From Stomorhina lunata (taxonomy: Eukaryota; Arthropoda; Insecta; Diptera; Rhiniidae), in the NCBI GenBank assembly GCA_933228675.1, contig OW121740.1, positions 50,856,174 to 50,920,173 on the forward strand: a DNA stretch of 64,000 bases. The letters are read 5' to 3'. Below the pieces are notes generated by a model, which made no database searches, was not told the origin of the DNA, and worked only from the letters and a program-made list of their open reading frames with translations. Numbering within the stretch: position 1 is the first letter of the stretch; every line of letters begins with the position of its first letter. The translations under genes and the position numbers were made by a program. This document shows, one piece after another, positions 12,786 through 22,856 of this stretch.

Positions 12786-13985
12786 TTCTTTTTTTTTGTT
12801 ATTTAATTAACTTAAACGCGGGCTTATAGGTATAATAATTGACTTTAATCACTTGCTTGGAAAGTTTAACTTCTTTTATATGTATTTGAAATTTGCCGAT
12901 TTAGTTCTTTTTATATATGGGTTATAATTGGTTGTTTGTTGGCTTGATTGTGTTTGTGGTTGAACTCGTTTTAAAAAAATTTTGAGGCCAAATTAAAAAT
13001 TTTAGGGGTTAGGTTTAGTTTGTTTTAGTTTTTTTTTTCTTTTGACAAATGTTGTAAGTAGTAATTTTGCTTTAAGATTTTACTTTTCTAGACTTTTTTA
13101 TAATTCGTTTGCAACGTTTAGTTAATAAATAATGATTTATTGATTAGTTTTAGTTTCTTGGCAATACAATTATTATAAATTTTCTCGTGATCAAGACAAT
13201 AAATAAGCTTGATGTTCTTTTTCTGCTTAACAATTACTTTTGTCTTTTGTTGTATTTCGTTTAGTTTTCTTTTTTCAGCTTATTAAAATTTCTGTAGTGT
13301 GTCGTGGTAAGGGGTTCCTCTCACTGGCTGGCTGTCTGATTGACTGGGTAAATTGTTTGTCGTCTGTGGCTGGTTGTCTTTTGTTGTTGCAAAATGACAA
13401 AACACGTTTCCCCTTTTCTTTAGCAAATGGAATTTTTTGGTTTTTCAATAAAACAATTTAGGAAACTTTTCAAGTTTTTTGGTTTGTAACACTTTAATTT
13501 CTAAATTTTATTATTTATTTCAATAGCACAGTTATTTTTTATTAACAAATTTGCAAAAAAAAATTGCAAACTGGTTCACACAAACAAACACTGGGGGAAA
13601 CAAACGAATTGGTAAAATGCATGAAAACGCCAACGATTAGCAAACGAACAAAAAAAAAAACAACGAGTAAAGCAAGGTTGTATTATGAAAGCAAGAACAG
13701 AGATGCTATACATAAAAAAATAAATTGAGAGCAACTCTGTACAAATAATGATAAGGCAGGGGTCATAAGTTTTTGTTGGTAATACAAAATTATAAATGAG
13801 TAAAATTAAATAATTTTATTCCATTACGTTTTCATAATTGTGCAAATTAATAGAAAGCCAATAAATAGAATTAAGTTAAAAAGTCAAACAGTAAACAACA
13901 ATTTGAAATACGTTGTTTAAAAAAACTTATACCAACAAGAAATAAATTAATAAAAGTGATAGAATTAGGTATTGCACTGTTTTAT
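12786..13985. other. Art4 5' flank, no further gene seen
   Basis: Should contain the Art4 5' UTR and promoter on the minus strand. Non-coding 5' exons or a TATA/Inr arrangement could not be assigned with confidence. A 73-codon frame at 13240-13461 has no recognisable content. Confidence 0.4.
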
Positions 13986-13989
13986 CTCA

Positions 13990-14190
13990 AATAGTAATAT
14001 GAAACAGGGCTGCCAGACAATTTTTGAAATGTAAAATTTCAGAAATCGCCAAAAAAATCGGAATATAAAAAAATGTTTATTAAAAATTTTTCGAAAGAAC
14101 AGATTTCATATTACATTTTTTTTTTTAAGAAAAAATCATTAAAAATTTCTCTATACAAAAAATTTTATATTGAAAATTTTTCTATGCAAA
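13990..14190. repeat. Satellite-like AT repeats flanking the LINE (left)
   Basis: Degenerate units built on AAAAATTTTATATTG and AAAATTTTTCTAT. The same style of repeat resumes at 18948-19310 on the other side of the LINE, indicating that the LINE inserted into a pre-existing AT-rich tandem tract. Confidence 0.6.
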
Positions 14191-14302
14191 GGTTAGGTTA
14201 GGTTAGGCAGGCAGCCGATGTAGGTCAGCGTCACTTGGGTCCAAAAGACGGTCCCGTTGTGTTACCTGCAAGGGATAGACTGGAAGAAAAGAACAAAGGC
14301 AA

Positions 14303-17300
14303 TTACTCCAGGCTATCAGTGAGAGGCTGATCAAGCCATCCTGAAGCCCTGATAAATGAGTCTATTTTACGAATGTCAATACTCGCTAGATCCGATAAAT
14401 CATGCAGAAAAGGTGCCCCCAAATTGAGAGCCCTAGGGGTCGAGAGGGCGGGGCAGTGACAGAGAAGATGTGTCACTGTCTCTTCCTCTTCTATGTTGTG
14501 ACAGCTGCGGCAGTAGTCGTAAAATTGAAGATTAAGTCTTCTGGCATGAAGCCCAAAAACGCAGTGCCCTGTTAGGGTCGAGATAAGATTGCGAAGTCTA
14601 TGACGGGGTAGAGTTACCAAGATATTTGAACGTTTAGTGTTGTAGGTGGGCCATGTTTGCCTAGATATGGAGCAGTTCGTTACCGAAGACCACTCATTTT
14701 GCGCTGACGCATAAAGTGATTGCCTTATAATTGATTTGCAGGCGGATAGCGGTAAGCCCGTAAATTGGTCGATGCTATCCTGACTCAGGAGAGCACCGGA
14801 TTTAGCAAGTTTGTCCGCGGTGGAGTTACCAGGTATGTTGTTGTGCCCGGGTACCCATAAGAGTTCGATTTTGCAATGTCTCGCCATCTCGTTAAGAGAT
14901 GTCCGGCATTCGCTGGTAAGAACAGATGTCGTATGGACATTAGATAGGGATTTTATTGCAGCCTGACTGTCGATACAAAAGCGAATATCCCTGTCGTATA
15001 CTCTGTGGTATCTCAACCATTTGACTGCTTTGTGGATAGCCGATATCTCGGATTGTAGGACACTGCATTGATCAGGGAGCCTAAAGCAGATTTCCTTCCC
15101 AAGCAATGGGATGAAGAAGCCCCCCCCAACGCCTATCTTTGACTTCGATCCATCAGTGTAAACCTCTAGACAGCCATCATCTAAGGATGGAGGCTCTCCA
15201 GAGATAGTCACAGCGAAGGATTTGTCGAAGAAAGGAGTAGATATGCAGTAGTCTATATGTTCAGGGATGTTATTGATTTTGCCCAGGATGGTGGAATGCC
15301 CGATTTGTAAGTGGGACCAGGTTCCAATTGTGCTGAGACGGACAGCCGAGTTAAGAGCAATTTGCATTGCCATTAGTTCAGCTGGGAGCCAGTTTAGCAT
15401 GGTGAAGAGTGCCTTAGATGGAGTAGTTCTTAAAGCACCGGTGATCATTAGAGCAGCAGATCTCAAGATTTTGTTAAAATAGTGCAACTGGTTTGCCTTG
15501 GTGAGTGCAGGCCACCAGACCAGCGCACCATACATTAAAATAGGCTTAACCACCATGTTGAAGAGCCAGGCAGTGTTAATGGGATTCAGACCCCAGGTTT
15601 TGCCAATGGCCCCTCTACATGAATATAGTGCAATAGATGCTTTAGACACCCTAAGTTGGGTGTTCAGGCTCCAGGACAGTTTTGAGTCCAAAATGACCCC
15701 CAGGTATTTGGCATGGTCAGTGAGCGAAAGTTCAACCTTGTTTAATTTAGGAAGAGTAAAGGTGGGAATTTTGTATTTACGTGAGAAGAGTACAAGTTCC
15801 GTTTTAGCTGGATTTACTCCAAGGCCGTTGGAAACGCTCCATCGATAGAGTAGGTCAAGAGCTGTTTCGAGACGTTGTGACAGTGTGTTAAGAAATTTCC
15901 CTGACACTGCTATAGCAACATCATCCGCGTATGCGATGGTGTTGAATCTCAGAGAATCCAGTTCAGTGAGTAGTTTATTTATGGCAAGGTTCCACAGAAG
16001 AGGTGATAGTACACCTCCTTGTGGAGTACCTCGACAGGCTACTTTATAAACAGTAGTAGTGCCCATGGTTGAGCAGATGACTCTATAGGTGAGGAGTTTA
16101 TCTACAAACGAGATAATAGATTTGTCAACCCTTAAGTCCTCCATTGCCGATAAAATCGACTCAGGTCTAATGTTGTTAAAGGCGCCCTCTATATCTAGGA
16201 AGGCGGCAAGTGTGAATTCGCCAAACTCAAGAGATTTTTCAATATGGCTAACTAATGAGTGGAGTGCTGTCTCAACTGATTTGCCTTTGTTGTAGGCATG
16301 TTGTGAGTTGGACAGGAGCCTCGAATCTAATGAAGCACGAATATGTGCTTCAATGATACGCTCCAAAGTTTTAAGAAGGAAAGAACTAAGGCTAATAGGC
16401 CTGAAATCCTTAGGTTTCGTGTGCGAGGTTTTACCTGCTTTAGGAATAAAGACAACGTTGCACCTGGTCCAGGATTCTGGTATGTGAGACAGTCTAAGAC
16501 AGCCATCATATAGCAGGAGAAGCCAGGGCATTAAGAGATCGGTATTATGTTGAAGATCAGCTGGAATAATACCATCAGGACCCGCAGCTTTGTACGGTTC
16601 AAAGCTATCAAGAGCCCATTGAATTCTATCCCTAGTAAGAGGGATGGGGGTGGACTCGAGAATATAGTCGTTAGCGAATGTGTCCGCACCTAGTGGTTTG
16701 CAACCTGGAAAGTGGGTGTCTAAAAGGACCTCGAGGGTTTCGGATCCGCTTGTCGTCCAATGGCCACTGTCCCTTTGAATATAGGCAGCTACCGTGGGCG
16801 ATGAGGTCAGGATTTTTCGGAGACGACTAGTATCAGAGGAACCTTCGATGCCGCTGCAAAAGTTCATCCAGGACTGTCTCTTCGCTTTCCTGACTAGATT
16901 TTTGAATTTATTAACGCAGGCTTTATAGGGGAGCCAGTTTGCGGTCCTTTTGGCCTCGTTAAAAAGTCGGCGACATTCCTTTCTAAGTGATGCAATGTCG
17001 GTAGACCACCAGGGAGGTTTCTTTTTGCCTCTCCTGGTGGTGAGTTTACATGCCTGGTTTGTGGCTTGGTTTAGGGCGTCGGTTAGTGCATTAACCGCGT
17101 GATCTAAATCATTGCGAGTGTTGATGCTCGGTAAGGAGGGGAGGAGTCGCTCCAGGGTGCCCCTGTGGGTATCCCAGTTTGTCTTCCTCCTGTTACGGTA
17201 AGGAGTAGTTATTACCCGTTGTTGAGTTAATTCAAATTCGATGTAGCGGTGATCCGAAAAAGAGCAGTCGTTTGAGACCCTCCAATTCTTGATCAGAGCT

Positions 17301-17932
17301 GAGTGCATGTTACTAACTATCGTGATGTCGAGGACCTCTTGTCTGTTAGCAACGACAAAAGTGGGTTCTGACCCGGAGTTAACTATCTCTAAGTTGTTAC
17401 AAAGAATAAAATCAAAAATTGACTCACCTCTTGTGTTTGTGTCGGAGCTTCCCCAAATGACGTGATGTGCATTAGCGTCAGCTCCAATGATTAATGGCAG
17501 GTTTTGCCTGTGTGCACGGTCCACCGTCTTTCGAACCAGAGCATTGGGTGGGGGGCTGGGTTGGTCGTGCCCCATGTAGCACGAGGAGACCATAATGGAG
17601 CCTGTCTTGGTCTCCCAGGCCGCTACGGTGGTATCTTCATCACTGTAGTCAGAAAGAATGAAGATATTAAGTGTGCTTTTCGCTAAAATACACGCCCTGG
17701 GCCTACCTGTTCCCTTGGTGTAAATTAGCTTATAGCCTTTGAGCGATAATCCACAGATCCTTTCACGGTTGATCCAGGGCTCTTGAATTAACGCTAGATC
17801 GTCCCCACGTTCGGCCAAGCGGAGGAGCAGGGCAGCAGATGCCGCCTTGGAATGATGAAGATTAACTTGCGTTATCTTCATCATCATCATTCTCGGAGAA
17901 GGTGAGTGGAATGATCGTGACGTCGGAGTCAT
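14303..17932 (-). CDS. LINE ORF2 polyprotein: endonuclease, reverse transcriptase, RNase H
   Basis: Drives target-primed reverse transcription. Numbered from the upstream ATG (1,209 residues): apurinic-type endonuclease about 19-240 (LIQEPW at 48-53, GADANAH at 150-156, SDH at 226-228); reverse transcriptase about 480-760 (FRPISL, AFLDIEGAFNNI, GTPQGGVLSPLL, catalytic YADD at 668-671); RNase H about 920-1045 (YTDGSK, SEISAIHKA, CIDSQAA, WVPGHNNIPGNSTAD); and a C-terminal Cys-rich motif, CRSCHNIEEEETVTHLLCHC, at 1141-1160. All key acidic residues are present. The real start is more likely one of four consecutive ATGs at residues 15-18, directly before KITQVNLHHSKAA, because endonuclease homology begins there. 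The reading frame is unbroken. Confidence 0.93.
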   Translation of the reverse strand: MTPTSRSFHSPSPRMMMMKITQVNLHHSKAASAALLLRLAERGDDLALIQEPWINRERICGLSLKGYKLIYTKGTGRPRACILAKSTLNIFILSDYSDEDTTVAAWETKTGSIMVSSCYMGHDQPSPPPNALVRKTVDRAHRQNLPLIIGADANAHHVIWGSSDTNTRGESIFDFILCNNLEIVNSGSEPTFVVANRQEVLDITIVSNMHSALIKNWRVSNDCSFSDHRYIEFELTQQRVITTPYRNRRKTNWDTHRGTLERLLPSLPSINTRNDLDHAVNALTDALNQATNQACKLTTRRGKKKPPWWSTDIASLRKECRRLFNEAKRTANWLPYKACVNKFKNLVRKAKRQSWMNFCSGIEGSSDTSRLRKILTSSPTVAAYIQRDSGHWTTSGSETLEVLLDTHFPGCKPLGADTFANDYILESTPIPLTRDRIQWALDSFEPYKAAGPDGIIPADLQHNTDLLMPWLLLLYDGCLRLSHIPESWTRCNVVFIPKAGKTSHTKPKDFRPISLSSFLLKTLERIIEAHIRASLDSRLLSNSQHAYNKGKSVETALHSLVSHIEKSLEFGEFTLAAFLDIEGAFNNIRPESILSAMEDLRVDKSIISFVDKLLTYRVICSTMGTTTVYKVACRGTPQGGVLSPLLWNLAINKLLTELDSLRFNTIAYADDVAIAVSGKFLNTLSQRLETALDLLYRWSVSNGLGVNPAKTELVLFSRKYKIPTFTLPKLNKVELSLTDHAKYLGVILDSKLSWSLNTQLRVSKASIALYSCRGAIGKTWGLNPINTAWLFNMVVKPILMYGALVWWPALTKANQLHYFNKILRSAALMITGALRTTPSKALFTMLNWLPAELMAMQIALNSAVRLSTIGTWSHLQIGHSTILGKINNIPEHIDYCISTPFFDKSFAVTISGEPPSLDDGCLEVYTDGSKSKIGVGGGFFIPLLGKEICFRLPDQCSVLQSEISAIHKAVKWLRYHRVYDRDIRFCIDSQAAIKSLSNVHTTSVLTSECRTSLNEMARHCKIELLWVPGHNNIPGNSTADKLAKSGALLSQDSIDQFTGLPLSACKSIIRQSLYASAQNEWSSVTNCSISRQTWPTYNTKRSNILVTLPRHRLRNLISTLTGHCVFGLHARRLNLQFYDYCRSCHNIEEEETVTHLLCHCPALSTPRALNLGAPFLHDLSDLASIDIRKIDSFIRASGWLDQPLTDSLE

Positions 17933-18944
17933 CCTGATCCCCGTCCTCAGGGTCGGGGTTCAGGAGGGCTTCCTCGTCAGCATCCATGTCCATCACATCT
18001 TCGGCAGCGCTGAGAGAGTTTATGCTCTCCAGAGATTGCCTAAGTTGCGATGAGCCGGAAGCTTCATTCCTAGCGGGGGGATCAGATGAGCTGTTAGCCT
18101 TCCCACTTGAAACCTTATCATCACCTCGGTAAACATGCAGGGAGATCTCCTCGAAACCGTAGAAGATCTTCCCGCGCATCTCCCGAAGCGGAGCTAGGGT
18201 TTCCTGTGTAAGGATAACAGTTATCCTTCTGAGAGCTCCTTCAGGTTCAGAGATCTTAGCTACCTTCCATTCCTGGACGGGTAGGCTAGGATTGCTGATC
18301 TGAAGGAGCTCCAGTATCTCCTTGGCAGAGGACTTGCCATCGGGCACAAGGGCTGTGGACCTAGGTCTGCGAGGTATCTCCTCCCTGGAGACCACGTCAA
18401 GCCTAGCTCCATCCCAGATGCCCTCTATGAGCTGAACTGCTTTCTTTAGCAGAATAGCAGAGCGCTCATTATGACAAGCCATCAGTTTGACACGTCCTTG
18501 ATACCAACCAGCGTCGCTGCAGTTTGGTGGGGGGCCAGGATTGTCCTTTAGGACATTAATGACAACTCCCACTAACTTAACACGGATTATTTCCCACCTT
18601 TCGGGGGAAATAGCTCCGTCAGCGTCGCTACGGTCAATGACAGCCTTGACGAGGTGGCCTTTGGCAACCTCGCTAAAGGATCTGTCCATTAACCTGGTGG
18701 GTTTAGGACGTTTAGTGTCAGGCTGCTGGCTATGTGGACTAGAGTCTTCCTCCGAGCGTTGCCGTTTAGGCGCGTCCGAGGACGTGGAGGGAGTCTTGTC
18801 CAGAGATTCAGCCAGCGTCTTAATAGCCCATTCCTTGGATGCTTTCTCCTCAGGAGTAAGGGTGTCTTCAGGCTTGTCTCCAAGCGACTGAAGTTTCCTT
18901 GTAGCGGCACGCCGCTGAAGGAAAGCCCTTCTGGCCGGAAACAT
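17862..18944 (-). CDS. LINE ORF1 protein (gag-like, 360 aa)
   Basis: First ORF of the LINE, expected to bind element RNA in a ribonucleoprotein particle. It begins MFPARRAFLQRR. A basic/acidic N-terminal third (HSQQPDTKRPKPTRLMDRSF) is followed by a compact central domain of about 170 residues with the phrase SDAGWYQGRVKLMACHNERS, and it ends in a strongly acidic tail (DPEDGDQDDSDVTII...ENDDDEDNAS). No CCHC zinc knuckles are visible, unlike many I and jockey ORF1 proteins. The central region resembles the domain of unknown function found in LOA-type ORF1s; that link is from memory. The ATG lies at the very edge of the element. The 3' end overlaps ORF2. Confidence 0.85.
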   Translation of the reverse strand: MFPARRAFLQRRAATRKLQSLGDKPEDTLTPEEKASKEWAIKTLAESLDKTPSTSSDAPKRQRSEEDSSPHSQQPDTKRPKPTRLMDRSFSEVAKGHLVKAVIDRSDADGAISPERWEIIRVKLVGVVINVLKDNPGPPPNCSDAGWYQGRVKLMACHNERSAILLKKAVQLIEGIWDGARLDVVSREEIPRRPRSTALVPDGKSSAKEILELLQISNPSLPVQEWKVAKISEPEGALRRITVILTQETLAPLREMRGKIFYGFEEISLHVYRGDDKVSSGKANSSSDPPARNEASGSSQLRQSLESINSLSAAEDVMDMDADEEALLNPDPEDGDQDDSDVTIIPLTFSENDDDEDNAS

Positions 18945-18947
18945 TTT

Positions 18948-19310
18948 ATATTAAAAATTCTTCTTAACAAAATATCTTATTAAAAAGGGGGTTTACAAAT
19001 CATATATTAAAAACTTTTCTTTACAAAAACTGTATATGAAAAATTTTTCTATTAAAAAAATTGTATACGAAAAATTCTTCTTTACAAAAAAATGTATTAT
19101 TAAAAAAAATTTTAAATGGAAAATTTCACTACAGAAATAACTAAAAAATTTTCTATAAAAATAAATTGAATTGAAAGTTTTTTGGTAGAAACAATTTTAA
19201 ATTGAAAATTTTTCTACAGAAACAATTTTAAATGGAAAATTTTCCTAAAAATTTTTTTTCTGTTTGAAAATTTTTCTGTAAAAAAATATTTATAAAAATT
19301 TTATTTTGTG
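18948..19310. repeat. Satellite-like AT repeats flanking the LINE (right)
   Basis: Degenerate units such as TATTAAAAATTCTTCTT, GAAAATTTTTCTA and TACAAAAAATTGTAT, matching the style of the tract at 13990-14190. Probably the displaced other half of one AT-rich tandem tract. Confidence 0.55.
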
Positions 19311-19790
19311 CTTAATTTTGACTCTGTAAATTCAAATATATCGGAATTATTAAATACTTATATCGTTTTATGCACTCATTTGTCATATATGTTAATAAAA
19401 ACTATAAAGCCAAGTTTGTTTTTGATATAATCATAAAAATCGCCAATTTTGTAGCCGATATAAAAATATAAATCATAATAAAGTGACCTATTTCCACGGA
19501 AATAGCTTTTTTCTTAGTAATATGTTTACAAATCGGTTCAGAAAATATTTAAAGATTATACAGTGACTCAATAACTGTTAAAGCCATTTTTTGTATTCAC
19601 TCTGCTACATAAATTTTGCGTTTATAGTGCCTAATGGCACAACTACTTGACTAATTTTGTTGCAGCTACAAATTCTATCCGATTTTTTTTTACCCTATAG
19701 TCTTTCCGAAAATTGCTTAGTTCATCAGCAACAGAAAAAAATCTTAGACTGAAAGTTCAGAAAAGTCTGAAATTGAATTTTTTGTTTGCG
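19311..19790. other. AT-rich spacer
   Basis: No gene, repeat register or element end was recognised in this interval. Confidence 0.4.
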
Positions 19791-20562
19791 TTTTTATACC
19801 CTTCACCACTATAGGTGAAAAGGGTATTATAAGTTTGTTCTAATGTATGTAACGCATAAAAATATTGGTCTCAGACCCACCTTTAAGTATACCAATAGAC
19901 TTAGAATCACGATGTTAGAATCACTTAGAATCACGATGTTAGAATCACGATGACTTAGAATCCGTCCGTCCGCCTGGTTGGACCCCCACGTAAACCTTGT
20001 AATCAAAATTTGAAATTCTAAAGATAATTTGATGAAATTTGGCACAGAAATATGGGAACAATGGATATTGAAATTCGTCAAAATCGGTCCATTATTCATG
20101 GTATCTCCCATAGGTCCCACTTCCCGGAATTCATATTTTGACCACAAATATCAATATTTTTTATGAAATTTAAAACAGATATTGCTTTTGTAAACCAAAT
20201 TTCGTTGAAATTGGTTCACATTTGACCTTAGCTTCCATACAAAGAAGCACTAAATGCAACAAAAATCACTAAAAACGTTAGTAAATCTGAAGATAATGAC
20301 AATTTTAAGTTAATTTTTTGCATACATAGTTTTTGCAATTTGCCAAATTTCGAGATAATCGGTCTACATTTGACCCTTGCTCTCATATATGTAAGTCTAA
20401 ATGACAGAAACAGCTTAAATATGCAAGTCTTGAGAAAATGTTTGTATGATGACAAAATTTAGCAAATATTTGTCTTTATACACGAAAAAGAACACTTTTG
20501 ACCTTAGTGGTAAAGGGTATCGTATGGTCGGGCTTGACCAACTATTGCACTTTCTTACTTGT
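19791..20562 (+). mobile_element. Hairpin-ended non-autonomous element, copy B (most complete)
   Basis: Starts TTTTTATACCCTTCACC and folds on itself through GGTGAAAAGGGTA. It ends with a second hairpin (GGTC-GGGCTT-GACC) followed by ACTTTCTTACTTGT. No ORF is present. Copy A (1-728) and part of copy C (24640-25174) match it, and the 32168-34004 element shares the architecture. Transposition class unknown; hairpin-terminated ends without long terminal inverted repeats recall Helitron-related elements, which is only a suggestion. Confidence 0.65.
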
Positions 20563-20687
20563 TATACTAACGTTCTTTACCAAATTGCGATCAAAAACTT
20601 TCTGAACATAATTTAACTTCAGACCAGCTTAAGATTTCGGTCCATGTGCAAAAGTATTAGAGCATTTAACCGTATGAGCTTTTCTGA

Positions 20688-20938
20688 TAGAAGTGTTAAG
20701 CGGCATGCGGCTGCGGGCGGTCGTAGTATTGCCAGTATATAAAATGTGCGTTTGTTTACAAAAATATTCATATAAAAATATATGTATTTGAGTAGGATAT
20801 AATTAAATCTGGAAAAAAATCCGCCGCGCGGAAAAGTAGAACAAATTTATACTTTTTTCCATTGCCGCTTCAAATTTGACAAATCAAAACACTGCTGATT
20901 GCCGCCCGCAGCCGCTTGCCGCGTGCATTGGCCTTCTA
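20688..20938. mobile_element. Candidate 251-bp MITE with GC-rich inverted ends
   Basis: The left arm at 20700-20720 (GCGGC A TGCGGCTGCGGGCGG) and the reverse complement of 20902-20922 match with one change over 21 bases. TAGAAG lies further out on both sides. The arms stand out as G/C-rich in an AT-rich background. No target duplication could be confirmed. The repeated GCGGC subterminal motifs suggest a hAT-type MITE; this is uncertain. Confidence 0.6.
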
Positions 20939-21453
20939 CCTTTAGGCGTTCTTCGTTCTTGCTCGACTTCTATTTTTTCTTTCTGATCTAGATTTTCTTT
21001 CAATGCTCAGGTTTTCCTTAAACCTTTTGAATCAAAGAGTCAACCTATATAACTTTTGATATTTTTTTTAAAGTCTATAATAGATTTTTTTAAAAAGATT
21101 TACTTATAAACATTTTTATTATGACCTCATTTTACGCGAAGCTTAAATTAAAAATTGTATAGGACAAATCTATAAAAGCTAATGCTTAAAAAATATTAAT
21201 TTAAATACGGAATGCATGTTACATTCGGAACACTCTTTATATGAAAACATAAAGAAGGTAACATAGTTACTGTTACTGTAACTGTTAATTAACATACATA
21301 TGTAAATTGCAGACAGTGCACACTACAATGATTAATCAGTTCCTTTAATATAATACGAGTACATAAAATATATTTTTATAACGACATTTTACTTTTGTTC
21401 GTCCGTAAACTTAACAGTTTTAATTAAATTTAAAATTGTTTCTTCAATTTTAG
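20939..21453. other. Intron of the Glut4EF-like gene, right part
   Basis: AT-rich sequence ending in the splice acceptor CAATTTTAG directly before the exon at 21454. No upstream exon was recognised in it. Confidence 0.5.
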
Positions 21454-22856
21454 CTCTAAAAAAGTTCGCCGCACTGCCGCTGATCACTTGGATAGCGACA
21501 GTGATTGCAATGAAGAGGACTTCTATTATACAGAAGTCGAAGATGATGAAGATGACTGCAAAACTCCTAGTCCAACATCACCACCTACACTAAGCCACCG
21601 CGATATGGCACGTCCGCCCCACGAAGATCCTGAATACCAAAGACAACTAGTTGGGAATTTCAAGTAGGTTTTTTTTTCGAGAATCAAACAAATTCTTAAA
21701 CATTTTAAACTTATTATGTAAAAATTTTATTATTATTATTATGTTTTCTTTAAATAGACAAGGACGTGCGGCCGCCCAATTGCAACAAATAAATGGCAAA
21801 AATAAAAGCAACAACAATCATAATCTTCCACACACTATTTATGTGGGCAGCCAGCCACAACAACAGTTGCTGCAATTACAAAATAATAATAACAACATCA
21901 GCTGTATACCAACATCGCCATTAGCTCATCATAATTATACATGGCCGTCGGCCAAAGCCACCACAGTGATTACCACATCTGTAACAAGCACCTCAAATAA
22001 TCACAATCAGCAAGTAAATGCCTCTAGTAATTATCAAAGTTATCCACAACAGCAGCAGCAACAAAGTAATCATCAGCAACCACAGCAACAGTCAACGACA
22101 ACAACATTCATAAAACATGCTCGGGCCTCACCACGTCCGTCCCAGTCCACAGCGCCATATCCTTCACCAACATACGTCCATCAACATCACAATTACAGTA
22201 GTCCGGCTCCACCGCCACAACCACCACAAAGTCCCACTAACAACAACAGCAATTCGTTAGCAACTGCTAATTCAAACACAGCAATTGTACATCATAATAA
22301 CAGCAGTGCCAATAGTGTGCTACAACAGTTGTCGCAACAAAATGTTACAGTGACAACAACAACACATCATAGTAACAGTCAACATCACCACACACAACAA
22401 CAGCAGCAGCAACTGCAACAGCAGGCCACAGTTACCATAATACCAAATTATGCACACCCACGAGCCGTTGGACATCATCAGGAAACGCACTCGACGCATC
22501 ATCAACAACAGCAGTTGCATCCACATCATCCACAGCAGCAGCAACAACAACAACAACAGCATCATCGCTTACAACAATCGCCAACAGCCGCCACTGCCAG
22601 CCATAGAATGGTAGCCTCAAATCCAAACTCCAATACAAACACAAATAATACCGCTATCCAGACGACGGCGACAACAGCCAATGTTCATCAACAACATGTT
22701 GCTGTGCAACATGCCAACAAGCAAACACCCAATTCGCCGAATCGTCGTACGCGGGGTGAAAATAAGAAGTGTCGCAAAGTTTATGGCATGGATCGCCGGG
22801 AAATGTGGTGCACTCAATGCAGGTGGAAAAAGGCCTGCAGTCGTTTTGGTGACTGA
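21454..22856 (+). CDS. Glut4EF: Glut4EF-like C-clamp DNA-binding protein, last two exons (partial)
   Basis: 3' part of the fly member of the SLC2A4RG/ZNF395/ZNF704 family of nuclear DNA-binding regulators. Exon 21454-21663 follows a TTTTAG acceptor and encodes [20 protein letters not shown] then EDFYYTEV, the acidic block that follows the C2H2 finger in this family. A 94-bp GT-AG intron joins it in phase to 21758-22856. The second exon is Gln/Asn/His/Thr/Pro-rich and ends with the C-clamp: [17 protein letters not shown], then [11 protein letters not shown] and UGA. Four Cys residues of the zinc-binding clamp are present. Ending just after the clamp is, from memory, where vertebrate relatives end too. 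The C2H2 finger and start codon are not in these exons and I could not find them upstream. The same frame stays open beyond the UGA (next entry). Confidence 0.9.

Larger units (their letters stand above)
14191..18947 (-). mobile_element. Complete-looking LOA/I-type non-LTR retrotransposon
   Basis: Minus-strand LINE with two intact ORFs (ORF1 18944-17862, ORF2 17932-14303), a short 3' UTR of about 112 bases, and a 3' tail of CCTAA-type repeats (seen on the plus strand as GGTTAGGTTAGGTTAGG at 14191). The order endonuclease, reverse transcriptase, RNase H fits the LOA/I group rather than jockey. Almost no sequence separates the ORF1 ATG from the flanking AT-rich tract, so the 5' UTR is missing, truncated or extremely short. 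A clean target-site duplication cannot be fixed because both flanks are similar low-complexity repeats. Two open ORFs totalling nearly 1,570 codons suggest a young insertion. Confidence 0.9.

Noticed and set aside
14191..14207. GGTTAGGTTAGGTTAGG, resembling the insect TTAGG telomere repeat
   Set aside because: It is the 3' tail of a minus-strand LINE and similar tails end the other copies. Flies lack canonical TTAGG telomeres.
15267..18983. Several plus-strand frames opposite the LINE ORFs
   Set aside because: Shadows of the intact minus-strand ORF1 and ORF2.
22854..22856. UGA as a selenocysteine codon
   Set aside because: The residue follows a completed C-clamp, no SECIS-like element was recognised, and the family is not known as a selenoprotein.
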